A DNA stretch of 64,000 nucleotides from Dendrophyllia cribrosa (lineage: Eukaryota; Cnidaria; Anthozoa; Scleractinia; Dendrophylliidae): contig JAJLRJ010000003.1 in NCBI GenBank assembly GCA_024195265.1, positions 34,323,120 through 34,387,119 of the forward strand, read 5' to 3'. The notes under the pieces were generated by a model. It was not told the DNA's origin and made no database searches. It was given only the letters and a program-made list of their open reading frames with translations. The stretch's first letter is position 1; each line of letters begins with the position of its first letter. Position numbers and translations under genes: made by a program. Shown piece after piece: positions 58,901 to 64,000 of the stretch.

Positions 58901-59688
58901 TTGAGCTGAGTTTGTTGTTCTTTGTTTTTTGCAGACTCTTCCACCACATTCTTCAATTCTGTAGTTATACTTGAAATCTCCTTTCGAATTACTTCTTTGA
59001 AATCAGCCAAGACTCGGGCCTCCATACTGTGCAGGTCTGAAACACTTTTCAGGTTGTCAATTCCTTTGAGAGCCGTTTGGATGTCAGGGTCGTGAGCTAG
59101 GCTGGGATCATTGAGTAGATTTTCAATAGTATTAAAGGCAATCTTCTTGTCATCATCGGTCAATTCTAGAGTCGGCACATGCACCCATTTGTTGTTTCGA
59201 GTTTCACGGACATTCTTAATCAAGTGCTGCGGAATGGTGAAGTGATCGCACCAGTATATCATGTTTAAGATACCAGTGACGTCCATATCCTGCGCACTAT
59301 GTATCACTGCGTGTCCTACCAAATCAGGCAGGAAGAGCTTTGCTATTTCCCAGGGACCCAGGTTTGGATCCAGCCATTTAGTGGGATCACTTTGCTTCCA
59401 GTTTGGCTTGTTCCCACGGTGATAACCCTCAAGGATGTAAGCCCATGTGCAGGTGCCCATGTCGTGGAACTGGTTTGGTTTTCTTCTTGGCTCAAATGTA
59501 CAAGTGCAGGGCGCAGCAGCTGCAAGTCTCGTCTTCACATTCTGGTAGAAAGTTTCCGTCTCTCGGTTTATAAATGGGCGAAGACCTTGACAAAGCTCGG
59601 TTGTTAAGGCATGACCAAGAGCAAGCCAGTTTCTGTACTCTGGCTTAACCAGTTGCGCGACTGTTCCCGATGAGCTTGAAGATGGCAT
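52910..59688 (-). CDS. HEPN-membrane-NACHT-ankyrin protein, two exons, ~2,010 residues
   Basis: Exon 1 is 59688-58680 and exon 2 is 57933-52910; GAC G|GTAAGT joins CACAG|AT in phase and the sum is 6,033 nt. Residues ~10-215 resemble the CXorf38 family (WLALGHALTTELCQGLRPFI, GPWEIAKLFLP, ILNMIYWCDHF) and end in R164-x5-H170, a HEPN-type motif. Residues ~225-280 look coiled-coil; ~286-303 and ~312-329 are hydrophobic, so membrane anchoring is likely. Walker A is GNPGSGKS (391-398) and Walker B IVIDALDE (499-506), followed by a winged-helix-like HFSLSEWL and, from about residue 800, many ankyrin repeats, as in TANC and ANKRD50. A ~300-residue tail is unassigned. ATP-driven sensing or scaffolding is inferred. 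ATG 59688 lies just after an AG acceptor, so a 5' UTR intron is likely. The TAA at 52910 overlaps a donor (GG|GTAAGC) that could splice in phase to 52582-52517, replacing the end by ~22 residues. Confidence 0.78.
58000..58162. mobile_element. ~160-bp MITE hairpin in the intron of the HEPN-NACHT gene
   Basis: GTACAAAGACATCTTAAGTT and TAGAAACTAT at the left are inverse to ATAGTTTCTAAACGTAAGAT and GTCTGTGTAC at the right. Confidence 0.75.
58190..58262 (+). tRNA. tRNA-like sequence, SINE head or pseudogene
   Basis: TCTGTTGGTATAGTGCACAA resembles an A box and GCGAGTTTAAATCGGCC a weak B box. No sound cloverleaf. Confidence 0.35.
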
Positions 59689-59703
59689 TTCTATAGAAAA
59701 AAG
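59689..59703 (-). promoter_or_regulatory. Splice acceptor just upstream of the HEPN-NACHT start
   Basis: The minus strand reads CTTTTTTCTATAG|AAATG, a pyrimidine tract and AG two bases before the chosen ATG. It implies an untranslated first exon further upstream, which I could not place. Confidence 0.6.
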
Positions 59704-60125
59704 GCAAACGCACATCACGATGGAAATATAGTCATCAACTTTTCTAGTATCATTAAAAACGGTTTTGTAATTTTTAAAAAATGTAAGGCTTAAAATTTTT
59801 TGAAGAGTTCAAGTCAAGATGATCACAGTACCGGGATCTATTTTTTATACCAGATTTGTCAGATCCTGCTGTCTGCTAAAATACATTAAATACATTAAAT
59901 TTCCTTTCTTGCAAACTGAATAAGTTTGTGATTATTCTGGCTACATTCATCAGCGCTGGAGCTGATTCGGAGGGCAGTGGAAAATTTGTCAGTTACAAAA
60001 ACAAGGACAGGGAAAGTTGTCGTATTTGCTCTTAAAATTCGCATGGGCAAACGCGGCAACTATACAAGTCTACTATATAAGTCCATCCGTGGTAAGATCA
60101 GAAAATTAAACGAAAAGCTGTATTC

Positions 60126-60400
60126 TGAATAACGGCTGTCACCATATTTATTTATTCTCCCAGCAGAGGTGTTGGCCAGGCAATCAGAAACAATGTAAAC
60201 ATAAAAGGCATCTTTGTGAATAATAATGAAATTGGATCAGCCAATATGCCGATGACACAACGCTTATCCAAGACGGGCCAAAAGAGCCGCTCTATTTTCA
60301 TCCCTCAAGATGCTATTGATGATTTTAGCAAAGTCTCCGGCCTCAGACTTTATGACTGGAAAACAGAAACGCTCTAAAATGGCTCTAGCATTGGTTAAAT
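60126..60400 (+). pseudogene. LINE reverse-transcriptase fragment, decayed
   Basis: RLSPYLFILPAEVLA, then NVNIKGIFVNNNEIGSA, QYADDTTLI (the catalytic YADD) and DDFSKVSGLRL can be read, but in different frames. This is the palm region of a LINE RT with several indels. Confidence 0.8.
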
Positions 60401-60432
60401 GATGACATTAATTTGCCTTGAAAAGCCTTTAA

Positions 60433-61383
60433 AGGTCAAATGAACCAAAAATTTGAATTTTTTTCTTTATCCATTTAAACGTTAAAAGAAACCATAATAA
60501 AGCAAACTTAAGCAAAATTTTTCCTTCCTGAGCCTTTAAGGAAGTTACATAGCTAAAAGTACGAAGATTTACGAAGGCTTCACGAAAACGTTTCTGAAAT
60601 GGCCGCGCGCTACAAGTGGTAGGATTGGTAAGGATTGTGACGTCACTATTGGTGAGCCAATCTCATTCCCAATGTCCTCCCTCCTGGCGAATACTGAGTA
60701 TTCTAGCTTGTGTATATTATTAAAACTTAAAGATTTCTACTGTTTTCGCATTGAAAATGGCCGAGGAGCTCGAACCTGTATTTGGCAGCAAACAAAGAGC
60801 TTTGAGAGACGAAATATTGCTTCGAGAAACATCATCTGTTTATACAATAGATTTTCTTAACAGAGTTGGGTGTGTTTAATCCACCTCGCTGGGTACTTTA
60901 GTGCAGGTTAACTTTCCCTGCCGCTTACGCGGTAATTTTTGTGAAGGTAAACTGTTGAATTCATAGTGACGACTTCAAATTTCAAATAGAGAAAAGAAAA
61001 TTAACCGTCGTGAGTTCACGTTCTCCACAAAAACCTATGATTTGATCATTTGACGTTGTTGTTTTGCAGGGAACGGCAAGGAAATGTACTAAAATATGAA
61101 ACGCACGCAGGCATGCATTGTTTTCGCTCATTAAACCTATTGTTTTCAACTTCGAGCCTTGACTGTTTTGAGGTGGTCAATAGTGACGTCACTTTCCGAC
61201 AATTTTCCCGATCGCTTTACGATTATGAAGGCCAAAAAGTCGCATTTTTCAACTTCCAATATCTCTGCGATGCCAAGCCCAATTAGTTTCAAAGTTCAGA
61301 ATATGTTTACTTGGTACTCGTTAAACATATTGCTTCCATATTGGACTAGAAGAAAAATGTCAATTTTTTGGTTCATTTGACCT
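60433..61383. mobile_element. ~950-bp element with AGGTCAAATGAACCAAAAA ends
   Basis: AGGTCAAATGAACCAAAAA at the left is matched by the inverse of TTTTTGGTTCATTTGACCT at the right. TTAA precedes the left end and TCAA follows the right, consistent with a mutated TTAA duplication. The two frames near 61050-61380 show no transposase motif. Confidence 0.7.
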
Positions 61384-61675
61384 TCAAGCGACCAGAGTCC
61401 AAAGTCAAAACCTTAGTAGGACTGTGGCTATTAAACTACTGAACCTAACGTGTCTTCATTTTTAAATTATAACGAGAAAATGGAAAAAAAAAAAACAAGA
61501 AAATCTTAAGTTGCTTGAAGTATCGTACTAGGCTAACCTTGATAGAGAAAATTACTGTGCTGAAATCCTTAGCCGCATCGCAATTTGTTTATTTGCTTTC
61601 ACTATTACGTTCCAACCACAATGCAATAAGTGAAATAAATAATTAAGATGTTTTATCAATTTCTTTGGAACAGTT

Positions 61676-61842
61676 AAGGGCCTGGTCGCACTACAGTCAA
61701 AAACAAAAATCCGCCCGTGCAAAAATCGAGGAAAACAAAAGAAACCACTCCTGTGGGACACGATTTTTGTAGAATATTTTTGTATTTATGTCATTTTGCA
61801 CGGGCTAATTTTTGTTTTTGACTGTAGTGCGACTAGGCCCTA
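61676..61842. mobile_element. ~167-bp MITE (AGGGCCTGGTCGCACTACAG ends)
   Basis: The left AGGGCCTGGTCGCACTACAG and the following TCAAAAACAAAAAT recur inversely at the right (ATTTTTGTTTTTGACTGTAG, then TGCGACTAGGCCCT). GCACGGGC also pairs. Confidence 0.85.
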
Positions 61843-62079
61843 AGGTGACAAAATAAAGCGAAACATTTTGATAAATGATTACTGTAATGCAGATCTAAAG
61901 ATGATTGACCTTATATCCTTCAACAAATCTCTGCAAATAACGTGGATTAAAAAGTACTTAGATACAACTAATAATGGAAAATGGAAACTCTTTTTTGATC
62001 TCGACCTTTAAAATTTAATATGCGGTGGGGAAAACATTTTCTCTTGGTTTTTCCCTTTCACTGGCACCCTCAATGTTAA

Positions 62080-62254
62080 AGGCCCACCTTCACCCAAAAT
62101 GCTGTGCGCGCCGTGATCTCTTTCTGTGCTGAATTTCGTGTAACACGAAATTCACGCTTGAATGCGTGCAACCAATCAGATCACGCGTATGAACAATGGA
62201 GCATTTCAAAACAAAAACAAACGACCGCAAAGTCTTTTGGGTGAAGGTGTGTCT
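62080..62254. mobile_element. 175-bp TTAA-flanked MITE, copy 2
   Basis: Same family and orientation as 13916-14098, with TTAA at 62076-62079 and 62255-62258. The copies differ by small indels and about 10 substitutions. Confidence 0.85.
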
Positions 62255-62259
62255 TTAAA

Positions 62260-63080
62260 GACACCATAGAGTTAAATAAAGTTTCGAATACGTTTTTCAG
62301 GCAAATTTTAAGAACATCAATTAACTTCCGAGGAACAGTTCCAAGAACAAATCTTGTGGCACAACTCTCTATTTAGGATAGGAAACAAACCAATGTTATT
62401 TAAAGACTGGTTTGCAAAAGGAATTACAAAGCTAAGGTAAGACATTTACAAAGAACAGAAAGTAGTAATAACTATCTCTGTCGTCATTAATTCAAATTAA
62501 AATATGACCTGAAAGTTCGAACTCTTAATTTCTAGGGAATAATAGCAGCCGTCAAGTCTTTCAGAGATAGCAATATTACAGATTTGGACGACAATAAACA
62601 AAAACATGAAACATTAAGCTCTAGACTTTTCAAGACCAGAAAGATAAATTCATTGGTATACAAACAGCTCGTAAAAAACAAAAGTGCGACTCCAATAAAT
62701 ACTCAAAGGAAATGGCTTCTGCACTGCGGCTATTCGTGTAACGAAAACATTAGAACTGGAGTTTTGCCTACCTTTTGGTATCGCGGTGCACCAAAAGTAC
62801 AAAATTGACTGAATTTAATTTCAGGTTTTTATATAGACGACTGCCTACTATAATAGCTTCCTTTGTAGGATAGGGCTGAAAGAAAATGAATTGGGTGTAC
62901 TTTTTGCCAAGCAACTCCAGAGACTTAAATTCACATCTTCTTGACATTTCAGAAAACGTCATCTTTCTGAAAAAGCGTGGCCGAATGGCTACAAATCATT
63001 CATTTGATACCCGAAGAGTATACCTTGGTGAGCGTCGCTGCTTTATACCTAAGGCCTGACATTTTAAAATTTGCCCTCCA
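62260..63080. other. Spacer with nothing recognised
   Basis: Only short frames (for example 62584-62808); none recognised. Confidence 0.35.
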
Positions 63081-63091
63081 AATTAACTATC

Positions 63092-63115
63092 AACCAATCA
63101 ATCAATCAATCAATC
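63092..63115. repeat. (CAAT)n tail of a minus-strand LINE
   Basis: On the minus strand it reads AATAAAGATTGATTGATTG, a poly(A)-signal-like end with a GATT simple tail, as found at 3' ends of CR1/L2-like LINEs. Confidence 0.65.
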
Positions 63116-63311
63116 TTTATTTGCCCCAATAATATTATTAACAAAGATGATATATTACAGTGTCTTAAAAGAAGCAGGAGCTCTCAACAAACCCTTCTGG
63201 GCTTTACGGGGAGAGCCCCTGTTACAAAGGTGATACTACATTTAAAGAAAGAATACATATGGCTGTAAATAATCAAATATGAACAATGTTCATATGAATT
63301 TAAACTAATCA

Positions 63312-63490
63312 ATTAAGTTGATCGAGTGTGAAGATATTTTTTGATATTTTTCTTAAATAGACATAGTGATTTAGAGTTTATAATTTCTGCCGGGAGGTTG
63401 TTCCAAATCTGACATTCTTTATATTTGATAGAATATTTCTTAAAATTTGTACGAGCATAGTTTTTATGGATTTTTGATGAGGATCTTGAT
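63312..63490 (-). pseudogene. LINE ORF2 C-terminus (CR1/L2-like), partial
   Basis: The minus strand reads NYARTNFKKYSIKYKECQIW, then NNLPAEIINSKSLCLFKKNI and KKYLHTRST and a stop. The order (Y..R..)..(WN.LP..I..)..(F+..+K.YL) is the usual end of LINE RT proteins. The GATT tail lies ~200 bases downstream. Confidence 0.8.
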
Positions 63491-63603
63491 ATTATGACTA
63501 TGCAGTTCCATATTGAATTTAAAAAAAATCCTCAAAATGTCATAGAAAGCATCGTATTAAAATAATTAAAATAATGTAAATGAGGCTATCGCTTCATCAT
63601 TTA

Positions 63604-63677
63604 TTTTTTTCAATTAGTGTAATTACTGCTTGAGCTCCTCGCAAAGACAAGCAGTAATTACACTAATTGAAAAAAAA
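63604..63677. repeat. Perfect 28-29-bp inverted repeat at a LINE breakpoint
   Basis: TTTTTTTCAATTAGTGTAAT and TACTGCTTG on the left are the exact inverse of CAAGCAGTAATTACACTAAT and TGAAAAAAA on the right, with a ~16-base loop. The right arm is itself RT-coding (QAVITLIEKK), so the left arm is an inverted duplicate of it. Confidence 0.85.
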
Positions 63678-64000
63678 AGAACAAGATCGATGCGATCTCA
63701 AGAACTGGAGACCAATCTCTCTTTTAAATGTGGATGCAAAGATAGCATCCAAAGTTATCGCTGAAAGAATAAAAAAACAACTACCGGAAATTATACATAA
63801 CAATCAATCTGGTTATATTGTAGGAAGAAACATTGGTGAAAATATTCGCTCGATTCTAGACGCAATGGATTACACCGAAACTAATAACCTACCAGGCCTA
63901 TTCATATTTATTGACTTCGAAAAAGCCTTTGATAGCTTAGAGTGGACCTTTCTCAAAAAATGTTTGGAGTTATTCAATTTCGGACCTAACTTCATGAGAT
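63640..64000 (+). CDS. LINE reverse transcriptase, partial, runs off the window
   Basis: From about 63642 a continuous plus-strand frame reads SQRQAVITLIEKKEQDRCDL, KNWRPISLLNVDAKIASKVI, then QSGYIVGRNIGENIRSILDA and LFIFIDFEKAFDSLEWTFLK, up to the right edge. These are the RT fingers and the first catalytic block (F..IDFEKAFDS). The NWRPISLLN type suggests an L1/Tx1-like clade, unlike the CR1/L2-like end at 63312. The 5' part is truncated at the inverted repeat; the rest lies beyond the window. Confidence 0.88.

Overview
This is animal nuclear DNA. It has spliced genes with GT/AG introns, dense DNA transposons, tRNA-derived repeats and microsatellites. The mix (DIRS-type tyrosine-recombinase retrotransposon, Penelope-like GIY-YIG fragments, many TTAA-flanked short inverted-repeat elements, cnidarian-style multicopy gene debris, HEPN/NACHT/ankyrin gene) suggests a cnidarian, most likely an anthozoan such as a stony coral. 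That placement is inference from repeat and gene style; no sequence search was run.

Layout. 171-4740: a decayed DIRS-like retrotransposon (gag-like, RT, RNase H, tyrosine recombinase) with inverted ends, followed by a second DIRS-related inverted-repeat unit at 4741-6008. 6.0-16 kb: almost gene-free and packed with transposons, including three elements nested inside one another (7595-10671), a 1,026-bp element with a 9-bp target duplication (11121-12146), a 17-bp minisatellite, a tRNA-derived SINE and a 53-bp perfect inverted repeat. 16162-38966, minus strand: a 17-exon gene for a MOV10-family SF1 RNA helicase. All splice junctions can be read and all phases agree, giving 1,009 residues. Its introns hold an 88-bp satellite, codon-like microsatellites, two Penelope-like fragments, at least ten short inverted-repeat elements, a hAT derivative carrying a BED-finger fragment and a palindrome with ~515-bp arms. 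39-52 kb: no firmly recognised gene; it holds inverted-repeat elements, a 1.28-kb CAGGG-ended element and a broken copy of what I remember as a multicopy cnidarian protein family. 52910-59688, minus strand: a two-exon gene joining a CXorf38-like HEPN domain, a coiled coil, a hydrophobic membrane segment, a NACHT-like P-loop ATPase and a long ankyrin array (about 2,010 residues). 60-64 kb: decayed LINE fragments, including one with readable RT that runs off the right edge.

The two real genes plausibly belong to RNA silencing and innate defence: MOV10 helicases restrict retroelements, and HEPN domains are often RNases or oligomerisation modules attached to NTPase sensors. The most interesting observations are the HEPN-membrane-NACHT-ankyrin architecture, the long hairpin-forming palindrome inside an intron of a silencing helicase, the nested transposons, and a possible degenerate hammerhead ribozyme in a Penelope-like tail.
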